Below are positions 14,815 to 14,838 of a stretch of 14,838 nt of DNA, piece by piece (the first letter of the stretch is position 1; each line of letters starts with the position of its first letter). The position numbers and the translations under genes were made by a program. The stretch spans positions 1 to 14,838 of the forward strand of contig NZ_JACHLI010000042.1 in NCBI RefSeq assembly GCF_014204515.1, in the 5' to 3' direction. The notes beneath the pieces were generated by a model. The model saw only the letters and a list, made by a program, of their open reading frames with translations. It made no database searches and was not told the DNA's origin. The stretch comes from Pseudomonas nitroreducens (GTDB lineage Bacteria > Pseudomonadota > Gammaproteobacteria > Pseudomonadales > Pseudomonadaceae).

Positions 14815-14838
14815 AACTGGCTGCGAGGCCAGTTGGAT
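14815..14838 (+). ncRNA. prrF2: PrrF2 small RNA, 5' end only (cut by window end)
   Basis: The first 24 nt of a second PrrF sRNA. They form an 8-bp hairpin (arms 14815-14822 and 14827-14834) with the same GCGA loop as PrrF1. The antisense core and terminator lie beyond the window. The call rests on the duplicated Fur-controlled promoter, the 5' hairpin and the known tandem locus. Confidence 0.85.

Larger units (their letters stand above)
14560..14834 (+). repeat. tandem duplication of the prrF promoter and 5' hairpin
   Basis: The block from -35 through the 5' hairpin at 14560-14613 recurs at 14781-14834. The two copies are offset by exactly 221 bp at both the -35 and the predicted start. Promoter elements, Fur box and hairpin are conserved; the sequence between the copies is not duplicated. 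The second gene continues beyond the window. Confidence 0.85.

Overview
This is a chromosomal window from a Pseudomonas close to, but not identical with, P. aeruginosa. The partial 16S rRNA gene is of Pseudomonas type. Its V1-V3 bases, and the IlvC and other protein sequences, differ from those I remember for P. aeruginosa PAO1. The gene order (rrn, msrQ, msrP, pssA, ilvC, ilvH, ilvI, a DUF4124 gene, a yqcC-like gene, a TPR lipoprotein, mrcB, a fused kinase, tfoX-like, cbpA, prrF1, prrF2) is the order I recall around PA4691-PA4705 of PAO1. All of this looks like core genome. I saw no insertion sequence, phage gene, CRISPR array or tRNA.

Layout. Positions 1-1006 (minus) hold the 5' part of a 16S rRNA gene, its leader with an antitermination boxA, and three tandem sigma70 promoters. 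Positions 1007-2625 (minus) hold msrP-msrQ, the periplasmic methionine sulfoxide reductase system. Upstream of it is pssA (phosphatidylserine synthase), and the pssA-msrP spacer can fold so that the msrP ribosome binding site is paired. Positions 3612-7236 (minus) hold the branched-chain amino acid operon ilvI-ilvH-ilvC with its promoter, a leader of about 258 nt and a clear terminator. Positions 7347-7796 (plus) encode a small exported DUF4124 protein. Positions 7810-11304 (minus) hold mrcB (PBP1b), a TPR lipoprotein best matching the PBP1b activator LpoP, and a YqcC-like protein, packed as an operon. Positions 11521-14460 (plus) encode a phosphotransferase-like/P-loop kinase fusion, a stand-alone TfoX C-terminal domain and the cyclic-nucleotide-binding protein CbpA.

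The right end (14560-14838) carries two iron-regulated sRNA genes in tandem: prrF1 complete and prrF2 cut by the window edge. Each has a sigma70 promoter overlapped by a Fur box. Their duplication is the basis of the longer haem-linked transcript PrrH in P. aeruginosa, so finding the tandem form in a different species is the most interesting biological point. Other points worth checking are the paired msrP ribosome binding site, the nearly leaderless mrcB promoter, a perfect 16-bp palindrome beside the ilv promoter, an 18-codon open frame in the ilv leader, and three rRNA promoters with identical 16-nt spacers.
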